NCBI GenBank assembly: GCA_018136815.1
Contig: CM030941.1
Span: forward strand, 1,053,582-1,117,581
Origin: Isochrysis galbana
Taxonomy: Eukaryota > Haptophyta > Isochrysidales > Isochrysidaceae
DNA length: 64,000 nucleotides
Direction: 5' to 3'
Shown: piece by piece, positions 53,144 through 62,425 of the stretch
Position numbering within the stretch: position 1 is the stretch's first letter
How the letters are laid out: each line of letters begins with the position of its first letter
Notes under the pieces: model-generated
The model's database searches: none
What the model was told of the DNA's origin: nothing
The model's input: only the letters and a program-made list of their open reading frames with translations
Position numbers and translations under genes: made by a program

Positions 53144-54140
53144 TAGATTTTTTGTGAATGTTTGAGTGCAGAGTGTTGAGTTGTGTGTTTTACCAACTGT
53201 ATCGCCTGTTGGTGACCTTCAGCCCCCTGAGTACTGAGTACCCCCAAGCCCCGAGTCTTCCGAGTAACCCTTTCGAGTATACGAGTCCCTACGAGTCCAA
53301 AACAAGCGGTATCTGCTCGCCGCGCCCTTTCCTACGCTCTTCGTCTCTCGGATTCGCGTTCCGTGCCTCTTTCCCGTCCATTTCAAATGCCCGTCAGTCA
53401 TTGGCCTTCCCCGTTCTCCCGATGAGCCCGTTCCGGGCTCCCCGGATGAACCGTGCGCCGCGCTAGCCGCCGGTGCGCCCTCGCGACTCGTTTCCAAAGA
53501 GGAAACGAGCTTCGCTCCGACAGTGGCCCGCCGACGAGGAGTTTGAAGAGGAGGAGACTTATGCGTGGTCGATCCTTACAGAGGCATAGAGGCTAATTGA
53601 AAAAAAAACCACATCTGAAGATACAGGCTACTACCGCTAGCTATAAAGGATCACGCACTCACGGTACGTACCGACTCACGCCATCGCCTATACCCCAGAA
53701 CACACACTCCCTTTACACTGCCCCCTTTATTCCTTTGTCTTTAGTATCGGGTGGGGGGGGGCGTGCACTACGTCGGGCCAAGCGCAAGCGCATGGGGCGG
53801 GCTGGAGCAGACCTATTGTTGGGTATTCCTGCGGCAAACAAACGTAAACGCTTTCTGCATACTACTTACCGTGCCCCCGGTGGGTCTTGGCCCCGTCTTT
53901 TGAGTCGTTTTCGTCGTCTCACGCCGCGCTTTCGCGGTGCCTGTTTGTCGCACAGGGTGTCCTCCTGCAAACACATCGTAAACAAGCAACGTGAGTATTA
54001 CCTTTTTTCGGGCCGGATCGCGTCTTTTTTGTCGTTCTGTCTTCGTCGTTCTCTTGCGGGCGCGTGATGCCTAGGATATAACATTAATTAGCTAGTTGGG
54101 TTGGTTAGGATATAACATTTCTACTAATTATTAGGATATA
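53144..54140. other. Intergenic, unrecognised, possibly old element
   Basis: A CGAGT-rich stretch at 53250-53300 is LTR-like but unpaired. A plus-strand frame (53597-54067) has a basic segment ('RAKRKRMGRAGADLLLGIPAANKRKR') without a known domain. 54105-54156 is a tandem pair of a 26-bp AT-rich unit. Confidence 0.3.
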
Positions 54141-54930
54141 ACATTTCTACTAATTAATTAATTAACTTCTTAATAGTCTCACCGCACACGCGGCCGTGGA
54201 CCCTCTACTTTCTACTCACGCAGCAAAACTTTCTACACCCCCAATCCGCCGGCCCTTTCCCCCCCGCCATCAGGCGACTCCCCCCGTGCACTACTAGGGG
54301 GATAGGGGAAAAGGGCTTAGATATGGTCGGTGGCCCGCGCCCCCCCCCGGTGATCCGTTCTCCCCTTCTCCTCCTATGCCTACCGGGCTGGCGGCGTCCT
54401 AAGTCCCGACTTCTCCTGTAAACAGGTGCGGGACTTACATATTTTTCGGTGGGCGGAGCTCTCGCTCCGCCCACCCCCATCTCCGCGCTCCCTCTCCTCT
54501 CTCCTGCGGCACGCGCGATGGCGTGCCTGCGGCAGGCCTCCAGCTGCTTGCTGGCGACCCCTAGAGGCTCCTGGAGGCCAGCTCAGGGGGCAGAGGAGGC
54601 TGGGGCTGGGCCCTGGCCTCCCCTGCCTCTCCCTCGCTGGCGTTCCTGAGCCTCTGGGGCCCCCAGTCTGCACCTGTCTGCCTGTCGAACAGGGGGGGAG
54701 GGGAGGTTGGAGCGATGGGCTGGCCACGAGGGGCCAGAACGAGCGATCCAGGCGTGCCTGTCAGTGGGAGAGTGGGTCAGCAGGGCAGTGGCCTCCTGGC
54801 AAGCCATCAGGCATGCCAGGAGGATGGGTGGTTCCTTCCCCCACGGCAGGGGAGGAGTGGAGAGAGAGGGGGGCTCGTGCCCCCCCATGGGCGAACCAAG
54901 TATAAACTTAGTTGACATTTCTACTAATTA
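54141..54930 (-). repeat. Complete C2-D3 structured element with 16-bp target-site duplication
   Basis: Sense strand minus. The head hairpin (54913-54894) abuts the duplication ACATTTCTACTAATTA (54915-54930), repeated at 54141-54156. Order: head hairpin, C body (to 54476), 12-bp hairpin (54475-54448), compound hairpin (54434-54403), then the D tail to 54157, ending CTATTAAGAAGTTAATTAAT. About 757 bp of element. The left target itself lies in a tandem repeat, so the exact duplication has some ambiguity. Confidence 0.8.
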
Positions 54931-55233
54931 TTATTGATATCCCTATTGCTAGCAAAGCGTTTAGTAGGTAGGTTTTAATCCGAGCTTGCCTAGGGCAACG
55001 TGGTGGACCCCATGCTTCTTAGTGTCTCCCGATCTCACGGGGATCGGAGAGGAGCATTCTGCAAACAAATAGCATTTCGTCCGTCTTGCCCCCTCCCCCT
55101 CCTCAGCGTCAAAATAGATTACCATGTGCTTCAAGAGCACTACTCATCGCACAAAGGCCATGGCTGCCAAACCACTCCGTTGCAACATCATTGCAACGAT
55201 CACACGTAAATGTACTGGCCGCTGCCGCACTCC
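54931..55233. other. Short intergenic
   Basis: Nothing recognised; the 3' flank of the LYR/AlgH gene. Confidence 0.3.
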
Positions 55234-56877
55234 TTATTCTTCCTCATAAGTAAGCTCAGCGCCAAGTTCGTCCCGTTCCCCCTCAGCCTCGAGCAATAGG
55301 GCGCACTGTTCCTCCTGGGCACGCGCAAGGGTCGCAAACGAGCGATATTCAGCGCCAAGCGCAGTCAAGACTCGGGCCCAGTCATGCTGACCCGCGGTAG
55401 GCACCATTTCCTCATCAAGGACCGTGTGCAAGAAGACGCCTCTTTGTGAACGATTCAAGTGCATGCGTCCGCCCTCTTCCCGCATGAGGTGCAAAATGCG
55501 CGCCTCACTACTGCTTATCACGTGCGCCAAAGAATCCGGCCTATTGGTGCTGCTACTCCTCGCCCGTGTAGGTTGACCATCTTCTGCGGTAACACCATCT
55601 CGACGATCAGCCCCGTTTGTGATCGGACCAGTGCGCACCAAAGCTTTGCGCGACTGCGAAAGCCCGAAGTTGCACATCTCATGAGGTAGCGGCGCTGCAG
55701 CAACCCACTCACCATGCTCGAACTCGCCTTGTAGCTGATGTGGGCCCCATGTGCAATGGCCCAAAATAAACTTGAAGTCTTGGATCGAGGCCTTGCCCGC
55801 GGAGAGGAGGGCGTTTGCGCGTCGAACCCAAGTTCGATTCACCCGCGTGCAGTACAGCTGTGCGTCAGGCCCCGACACGATCACAGGCCCGCACTTAGGG
55901 CTCTCCAAGTGCACTTCCCCATCAACGTCTTCCTCTTCCAACACTTGGCCTTTTCCCTCCCCGACTTCCAGAAGATCTCTTGTCAAACCATCCGGTCCGT
56001 CCAGTGGAGCAGGATTTTTCGCGAAATCGACTACGCTCGAAGCGGCATCGCCTTCGTCCACCCCTTCGCTCTCCTCTGCCTGATTCTCCTCCCCAACGTC
56101 GATGAGACATGCATGAGGATGTAGTACCATGAGAGGCCCTGGGACTGGCCCACCGATGTAAAGACGGTTACGCCCCAGTGGTCCGAGCTCATGGGACGGG
56201 ATTCGTGCACCGAGCAGACGAGAGGCGTGCCGCATCCTTATGCAGCTGGGCTTGTTGACCAACAGGCCGTCGGAACCCTCCTCTGAGTGGTTGGAAAGTA
56301 AGATGATACCACGCCCGAGTGATGAACAAAGTTGCATAGGGTGAGCAGCAAGCAACAATGGCGAGGAACTGGATGTACCGCCCACCTTGTCGGGCAGAGC
56401 GTCAACCCTCTTTAGTACCTTACACTTATGGCCGGAAGAGGTGATGGACGATTTCTGGTAACGTGTGCGTGGAAGGGACTCCGACAGTGAGGCGACATGG
56501 TTCATCTCGGACAAGGCTGCAAAAGCGGCGTCCAGCCGTGACCCAATCGCTGAGGCCTGCGAGATTCCAGGCCCAGCTTCTCGGAATTTGGCTCGGACGA
56601 AGTCGTGCAGCGTGCGCGGCTTGTCCGTCTTTGGTCGGTACAGCGGGCCGCCCAGGTACTCCACCGCCAGTTCCGTGTAGCCGCGCATATGCTCACGCTC
56701 TACAGCACTCCAAGCATGGCTCTCATGGTCGTAGAAGCGGTCATATGAGAGGGAGACGAGGGCTTTGAGTGCGGGATCGCGGTCGAACCGGCGGGCAGCG
56801 CGTGCGAGCGCGCGGTAGAGCGTGAGAACCACCGCCGCCTGCCCGCTCGCCATCGCGCGGCCGGCCGCCACCCGCAC
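55234..56877 (-). CDS. LYR-motif plus AlgH/UPF0301 (DUF179) fusion protein
   Basis: 547 aa, no intron. N-terminal residues about 12-105 look like a Complex1_LYR protein: L20-Y21-R22 in 'LTLYRALARAARRF', a middle helix, and 'TLHDFVRAKFREAG'. LYR proteins bind acyl carrier protein and assist mitochondrial complex or Fe-S assembly. Residues about 175-420 match the AlgH/YqgE fold: 'GRGIILLSNHSEEGSDGLLVNKP' (in parts), 'RLYIGGPVPGPLMVLHP', and 'FILGHCTWGPHQLQGEFEHGEWV' (in parts), with an acidic insertion (260-320) in between. The C-terminal 100 residues are polar and partly coiled-coil. The role of eukaryotic AlgH proteins is not known. Met9 (MASGQAAV) may be the real start. The frame is continuous, so the fusion is not an artefact of a missed stop. 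Confidence 0.82.
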   Translation of the reverse strand: MRVAAGRAMASGQAAVVLTLYRALARAARRFDRDPALKALVSLSYDRFYDHESHAWSAVEREHMRGYTELAVEYLGGPLYRPKTDKPRTLHDFVRAKFREAGPGISQASAIGSRLDAAFAALSEMNHVASLSESLPRTRYQKSSITSSGHKCKVLKRVDALPDKVGGTSSSSPLLLAAHPMQLCSSLGRGIILLSNHSEEGSDGLLVNKPSCIRMRHASRLLGARIPSHELGPLGRNRLYIGGPVPGPLMVLHPHACLIDVGEENQAEESEGVDEGDAASSVVDFAKNPAPLDGPDGLTRDLLEVGEGKGQVLEEEDVDGEVHLESPKCGPVIVSGPDAQLYCTRVNRTWVRRANALLSAGKASIQDFKFILGHCTWGPHQLQGEFEHGEWVAAAPLPHEMCNFGLSQSRKALVRTGPITNGADRRDGVTAEDGQPTRARSSSTNRPDSLAHVISSSEARILHLMREEGGRMHLNRSQRGVFLHTVLDEEMVPTAGQHDWARVLTALGAEYRSFATLARAQEEQCALLLEAEGERDELGAELTYEEE

Positions 56878-57400
56878 GCCGCGCCCCCCTCCCCCCGGGA
56901 GGGATCAGCTTATTTTATAGTTATTCACACTTAGGGAAGCATAGCCTTGTTTGTTTCGGGCCATGGGTTTCGGGTGGGTTGAGATGCCTTGTAGCAAGGC
57001 TGGGGGTTGCAGAATTTTGAGAGTGGCAGTTGATGCCATGAGGAGGACTTAATTTAGGTGACTGGTTGCCGGTCGTGTACTCTAGCCTGTTAGTGGGGCA
57101 GTTCCCTGCTCTTCCTGATTACATATTTTTAGAGGTGGGAACGAAAAAAAATCGACTTTTCACTTTTCACAACTGCACCCAAACGTCGATGTGAATGCAT
57201 GGAGAGGTGTCTCATGTCATCATAAGAGCTTCTGCAAAGGTTTAGAAGCCAATTACTTCATGTTGGCGAGAATGAGAATGAGTGCAGACAATGCATGCAG
57301 TTTTTTTTTGATTGGCGGTGGCCATTGAGTTTTTTTTGGTGATTTTGGCGCGCTGGAACGATTGTGAAGGATGCTAGTGCCCACCAAACGCCCCTTTTGG
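56878..57400. other. Intergenic, no gene recognised
   Basis: AT-richer stretch with A and T runs near 57146-57155 and 57300-57340. No repeat copies seen. Confidence 0.3.
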
Positions 57401-57570
57401 GGTCGCGGGGCTGGCACGTCCAGTCCGGCCCTTCCTACATGTGTCATCTCATGGACACGGTGCTCCATCCCGGGCTTCTCGTCGGAAATTTGAAATTTGC
57501 ATGCCGTACCTGGACGACATCACGACATCGGGATCTGGTCGACAGGAACAGGCAGGGTGCGAACCCATCC
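57401..57570 (+). mobile_element. Small Ty3/gypsy reverse-transcriptase fragment
   Basis: Fossil fragment of about 150 bp matching 8810-8925 of the gypsy pol (TACATGTGTC, CTCATGGAC and GCATGCCGTACCTGGACGAC shared). It covers the region around the RT active site, is degraded, and stands alone. Confidence 0.75.
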
Positions 57571-57735
57571 GCCTTACTACTCACTATCGAGATCCCTTCT
57601 TATCACTATCACTTCTTAGGACACAGATTGGCTTTGAGATGTGAGGTTTGCCGGTATAGATGTGGTGGCCTCGGCGCACTTGCTATATTCTGAGAAAAAC
57701 GAGACCTTGCTCTCCCCCCACTCACCCACCATGTC

Positions 57736-58614
57736 TTACTGTTGCTCGTCCCAATACATGGAATTAAACAACCTGGGTCGAAAGACTGCATCGACGACAA
57801 CAGTGATTGTGAAGCCCAATAGCCCAACGACGTATGCGCCGGCGAGTGTGCGGCTTTGACGGTGTCCGGGGACCCCAGCGAAGTTCGGTAATCCCATGAA
57901 GTTGCAGAAGCTGTGTGCAAGCACAGGGCCATAAATGAGACCTGTGCGAAGAAACAAGTACGAAGAATATGCACCAAATAAGCTCGTGTACGTGAATTGC
58001 ACCACGACGGCAATCCACGAGGCACGGGCGTCAAGACGATGATGGACGTGTGCTGCGCCAAATATCAGCGATGCCAGCAGAACAACTTGCCCTTTGCTGT
58101 AACCACAAGAAACTAGTAATGGGCACATGCACATACGGAAAGTCCATTCCTCAGCCACAGGACCGATGATCAAATTTCTCGCCTGCATTAGACGTACAAC
58201 CCCTGGCTCTTCCTGTGTTTGCGGGAGCAAAGGTGCAGACAGGTTGGAGCTCCTGTCGAACCAGCCCTGCACTAGAGGACCAAAGAAGAGCATTGTGGTC
58301 AAGGCGAGTGGGGCTAGACTGGCGGTGGCGACTCCAATAAGATCATTGGTATATGACCATATTCCAAACCACTGAAGTGCAGGAGCAGATGGCCTACAAT
58401 GGTCGACTTGCTGTAGGCGCGGCGACGTCGCGCACGCCACTATCAGTGCAGCGAGCAGGCTTGCGGCGCTAATCCTCACGAAGCGGTCCTTAATCACGCG
58501 TGGGTCATCTCGATCGGGAATGCCTTGCACGCCAACATACAGGAGCGCCACAAAGAGAAAGCCGATGAAGCAGGAGAGCGCCACAGCCAGAGGCGCTGCG
58601 AGGCAAAGCAACAT
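57736..58614 (-). CDS. RCE1: CAAX prenyl protease 2 (RCE1-type CPBP protease)
   Basis: Integral ER-membrane protease that removes the last three residues of prenylated CAAX proteins. 292 aa, no intron, eight or so hydrophobic segments. Catalytic motifs are intact: E155-E156-W-T-F-R160 ('GPVAEEWTFRMCM'), H189 with H191/H192 in 'IFGAAHVHH', and H234-x3-N in 'AHSFCNFMGLP', as in yeast and human RCE1. Length is close to the human protein (329). The first Met begins the first transmembrane helix. The downstream flank contains the small gypsy fragment. Confidence 0.93.
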   Translation of the reverse strand: MLLCLAAPLAVALSCFIGFLFVALLYVGVQGIPDRDDPRVIKDRFVRISAASLLAALIVACATSPRLQQVDHCRPSAPALQWFGIWSYTNDLIGVATASLAPLALTTMLFFGPLVQGWFDRSSNLSAPLLPQTQEEPGVVRLMQARNLIIGPVAEEWTFRMCMCPLLVSCGYSKGQVVLLASLIFGAAHVHHRLDARASWIAVVVQFTYTSLFGAYSSYLFLRTGLIYGPVLAHSFCNFMGLPNFAGVPGHRQSRTLAGAYVVGLLGFTITVVVDAVFRPRLFNSMYWDEQQ

Positions 58615-58955
58615 CCCAAACAGTCAACGTCGCACCCGCTCGCCTGTTCGTCCGAGCGTCAATCGCCTTTTCTTCGTTTTAGATCACGTCTTCTTCCTCT
58701 AGAGATGGAAGGGTGAATGGATAGGGGCCCACAATTCTCTTGCCGTTCTCGTTGCTGTTGCCGGCGCCTCTCAACGCGGGCCGTCCCCTCCAGTCTAATG
58801 TTATCTTACTAGTCTACTACTATAACTACTACCTGTGTAAAAAGGATGATGCCGCGGGAAGGCGCGAAAACAAACAAACAAAACCACACAAGCACACAAG
58901 ATAATCTAAAGTGGAAAGACGATGGGGTTAAATACTCATGCATGGAACATGATAA
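58615..58955. promoter_or_regulatory. Divergent intergenic region
   Basis: About 340 bp between RCE1 (-) and the ORF at 58956 (+). No core promoter element recognised. AAACAAACAAA at 58868-58880. Confidence 0.3.
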
Positions 58956-59753
58956 GTGGTAGAGTATGCTAGAATGAATGCGGGCCACAAGCACGGCATG
59001 GCCCTCCGGCGCCACTGCCGTCACCGCACATCACAGAGTTCCTCGAAGCCAGTGTGTGTGGCAATGGATGATTCAACTGTGCGAGATACAGGCATGCAAC
59101 TCAGATCATCATCAAACGCACCAGGAAGTCTCATGGACTCTGGGGGCAAGCCGTTGGGATTGCAGGAAATCGGGGATGAGCGCCTCGATGCGGGACCGAA
59201 CCTCATAGTCCCTCCCCTTGAGCCCCAAGCCGATTTCATGGACTCTGAAATCGTGGTGACATTCGCGCAGAGCTCTTCCGGTGCCGGCGGCTCGACTGAA
59301 GTCAGCTACACACCAATAAACATATCTGTGTCAGACGGTGTCCTGGAGGATGTGCGTGTAACACATTCCTTGCCCTCCGAGATGGCCAATCCCAGCCAAG
59401 GGCCAGGATCGTTCGATGTGATGACTCGGCGTCCGAGACGGCGCTCAGGCATAAAGCGACCCGGGCGCAGCAACCCACGTCCTTCGGAATATGTGAGATT
59501 TTCTGCAGCTGTTGTGCCTCAGGGAAGATCTTGCGGAGATACAAATCATTGTGACAACCCGTTGGCTGGGGTCACACGAAGTCATCGGAGACGCACTTTC
59601 AATTGGGAGGGTTACAGTTTTGGTGACGACGAGGACGGTGCTGCAAGAGTTGAGGCTTATCGGCCACTGCAGGAGATGCGAACGGACAAGGCTGTTGTTT
59701 GTTTTAGTGACATCTTTTCAGAAAACAATATTGGGTTCATGCCTGCCGGGTAA
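58956..59753 (+). CDS. Hypothetical protein
   Basis: 265 codons, normal composition, no recognised domain. Residues about 150-200 contain a basic cluster ('MTRRPRRRSGIKRPGRSNPRPSE', in parts) that could be a nuclear signal. The C-terminal part ('TFNWEGYSFGDDEDG') is acidic and aromatic. It could be a complete intronless gene or the large exon of a longer one; the Met at 58974 is a possible alternative start. Confidence 0.4.
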   Translation: MVEYARMNAGHKHGMALRRHCRHRTSQSSSKPVCVAMDDSTVRDTGMQLRSSSNAPGSLMDSGGKPLGLQEIGDERLDAGPNLIVPPLEPQADFMDSEIVVTFAQSSSGAGGSTEVSYTPINISVSDGVLEDVRVTHSLPSEMANPSQGPGSFDVMTRRPRRRSGIKRPGRSNPRPSEYVRFSAAVVPQGRSCGDTNHCDNPLAGVTRSHRRRTFNWEGYSFGDDEDGAARVEAYRPLQEMRTDKAVVCFSDIFSENNIGFMPAG

Positions 59754-60639
59754 GAGGCGTGTGCACGGCTCGACGAGTGGTGGAGCGCTATCTCACACTC
59801 ACGATGATTTTTACTTGTGCATCAGTCGATTGCATGTTTTTCGTAAAGACTGAATAAGTCAATAGGTTGAGGTCGGCAAACTCTGTTTGCTCTGTACACC
59901 AACAACAAGGCCACCGCTGTTACAAGCTGCGCCTTTGACCCTCCCTGTGCTTCCTTTTCAACACTCTATCTACTTCCTTTCAGTAACTTGTGAATACGCA
60001 TCGAAGTGGAGCCTTATTCAGCCAAGTAGCTTGCTGAGTGCACTGCCCAATGTGTGTGACAAGTGACAAGACCAGGCCGCCTCATATTCTTATTACTACA
60101 CCTTCCTTTCACCATATTCCGCCCTTGTCTGGGCGGAGTGCGTAAAACACATACACATACGGCGCCTTGGGTCCAGTGCGGCACGGGCGACCGAGACGGA
60201 GGACGAGAGAGAGCTGGAGGGTGACGAGCAGGGAGGAGGAGGAAGGCAGGCGGGGCCTGCTCTCTCGGGTGAGGCGTGGGGTGGTAGGTGAGGTTGCGGA
60301 GGACGAAGGCCTCTCTCTCCGGGGAGCTTCTGTTCACGTTAGTATTCCCATCTCATACTGTAATAGTAACGCGCCGTCCCAGGGGGTGCCCCGGGGTTCC
60401 CATCCGCAATCACACCCAGAGTTCCCCCGCGGGAGGGGTGAACGCACGCACCTCATAGGGGAAAAGTTGCCATGCGTACGCACGGCGTTCCCGCGGGGGA
60501 CCCATCCATTGCACATCGCGCCCGGTGCACGACGGCGTGCACTTGACGAAATCTTATACGCACGCATAGCTTCACGCGCGGGGGGGGGGGGGGGGTTGCA
60601 TTCCAGGCGCACGCACGGCGTGCACAAAAATTCGGGCTC
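59754..60639. other. Intergenic, no gene recognised
   Basis: Between 60360 and 60640 there are several GC palindromes and a G run (60580-60595). No coding support. Confidence 0.3.
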
Positions 60640-61544
60640 GAGGTCTACGCCCTCCAACTTGTTGAGGTGCGCAACAATCGCGCCGAGGACCTCTTCGTCC
60701 TTGGCCTTGTGTCCCTTTTCGTACGCCGCAAAGGTGATAATGATCTTGTGAGAGTCTGGAAATTTGGCCTCCTCCTCGGGCTCGGGCTACAAGTCTTCGT
60801 CAAGAAGGGCCACCTGTGTGACCGGGGCGGAAGGTGGGGTTAGCCTCACGTGTGTTCTCGTCTCTCTATCGTCCATATGGCCCAATGTTTCCGTTGTGTT
60901 GTCGCCCCCTCCCGAGGGTTTCGTGTGGCTTGTGCTTTGTGTAGGCCCTTTCTTTCTTGTGCTGATGTTCGTTGTGTTGGGCCTCTTGGGCCTGTGTTGC
61001 TTGTGTCGTGTGCGCGTCCGAGGCGCGCTTGTCTGCTTGTCTTCCGGCGACACTGTAGAGCATCCCTCCTGAATTGTCTCCCTTGTTGCTCCTGTACCCC
61101 CTGTTGGGGGACTCAGTCTGCTTCTTTTCCATCACTTTGGTTTGATGCGGCATTCCCCCATTGGGGTTCTGCCTTGGATGGTGCCGGGTCAGCCCCTCGC
61201 GCCGGAGCGCGAGGGCGGTACCGCGGTTGTGTAGGGTCCCGGCCCGGAGGCCTTCCCTTTGGAAGCATCCCACTGGTGTGGTGTGGCTGGTGTGGTTGTG
61301 TGTTGTGATGAAGGTGTGGTGCATGCTGGCTGCTGCCAGCATGGTGGCCTTGTTCGTGGCGTTCGCGGTGATGCGCGGGCGTGGCAAGTCGGCTCCTGTG
61401 CCCACCTGACTGGGGGGGTCGTCTTGGCGCGGTCGCTTCGGCGACAGCGGCGTGTCCATGAAGGCTTCGTCCATCTCGGCGAGGGCCGCGGCAGCGAGGG
61501 CGGGAGGCGGCGCGCGCTCCATGACCCTATCAGTTTACTGATAG
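60640..61544 (-). repeat. K-family element, copy K3 (MERA ORF)
   Basis: Sense strand minus. Head hairpin 61544-61527 (CTATCAGT/ACTGATAG), GGTC-ATG, and a 218-codon frame starting MERAPPPALA (61522-60866), rich in Thr, Arg, His and Pro and sharing 'REGLRAGTLH'-type motifs with K1. Internal hairpins occur at 61214-61195 and 61110-61097. Just downstream, 60780-60640 encodes a more protein-like segment ('DSHKIIITFAAYEKGHKAKDEEVLGAIVAHLNKLEGV', in parts). No K-tail was seen here. Confidence 0.55.
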
Positions 61545-61912
61545 TTGGGTGGGGGTCAACAAGGTTGAAGGTTGAAGGTTGAAGAAAGAAGGTTGTGGAG
61601 GCGTCTGTGGTGTGCACTACCTACATCTAGTGCAATCACTTCAACAAGCTAATGTATGTCATGTATGTGTATAGGTATATGTGTATTGGCAGCAGGAGGC
61701 GAGCGTAGCGAGCCGCAGCGTGGGCGCGGTCCGGGCGGCACCGCCCTATTAGCCACGTCGTAGGTGTAGGTACCTTGCTTGGTAGCCCTTGGTAGGTTGG
61801 TAGCAGCTTTGGTAGCCATATTTGCTACCTAGGTAGATAGTGGTAGGCCTTTTGGGGGGGTGGGGGTGGTATCTTGGTATATTGGTGCCAGGCTACCTAG
61901 TTCACACCATTA
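61545..61912. other. Intergenic, GGTAG-rich
   Basis: Simple GGTAGG/TTGGTAG repeats (about 61770-61900). No gene. Confidence 0.35.
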
Positions 61913-62010
61913 GATTGTACGGGCCCACCCCGGGGGGTGTCCGCGATGGAGAGAGAGAGGGGGGAGCGCGAGGCGCGAGGCCCCCATTGACCCCCACTTA
62001 TAAAAGTAGG
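61913..62010 (-). repeat. G-family structured repeat, copy 2
   Basis: Matches 1085-1179. Minus-strand head hairpin 62010-61993 (CCTACTT-TTAT-AAGTGGG, one G-T pair), followed by GGTCAATGG and a GC hairpin with a small internal duplication. Confidence 0.75.
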
Positions 62011-62165
62011 TTGTGTTTACATTATTGCAAACGGACCATGGCTCAACTTTAGGTATGTCCCATATTCGACGGAACCGGAACGCCACCTCAACCCTTCTGC
62101 CTTCTGACCGAAAAGGAGGTACATAGAGGTAGGTAGGAGGTAGGGAGGTGTCGATTTGTTAGCAG
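62011..62165. other. Short intergenic
   Basis: AGGTA/GGTAGG repeats at 62115-62150. Nothing else. Confidence 0.3.
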
Positions 62166-62290
62166 CTAGCTAGCATTCCTAGCCGCATACACCGGACGAG
62201 CCGTGCGCCAATCGCGCATACCCCCATTTCGCGGGGTAGGGGCTCCGTTGCCGTCGAAGGGGTACGGTCCCTCAGCACTAAGTTATACTA
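62166..62290. repeat. E-family repeat, copy 2
   Basis: Second copy of the repeat upstream of the REEP-type gene (17710-17835), same orientation. Here it lies 135 bp upstream of the 375-aa gene, again in a promoter-like position. Confidence 0.7.
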
Positions 62291-62425
62291 ACACACTAAT
62301 AAAACTCTGACGGGCGGCTAGTAGCAGACGGAGCCGTTCACTAAAGAGTTGGCAAAATCAAGAAAAGTAGTCGTTAAAAAGGCGAGAGGGGGCGTCGTGC
62401 AGCCTCTCCTCTCCCTCGGGTCGTT

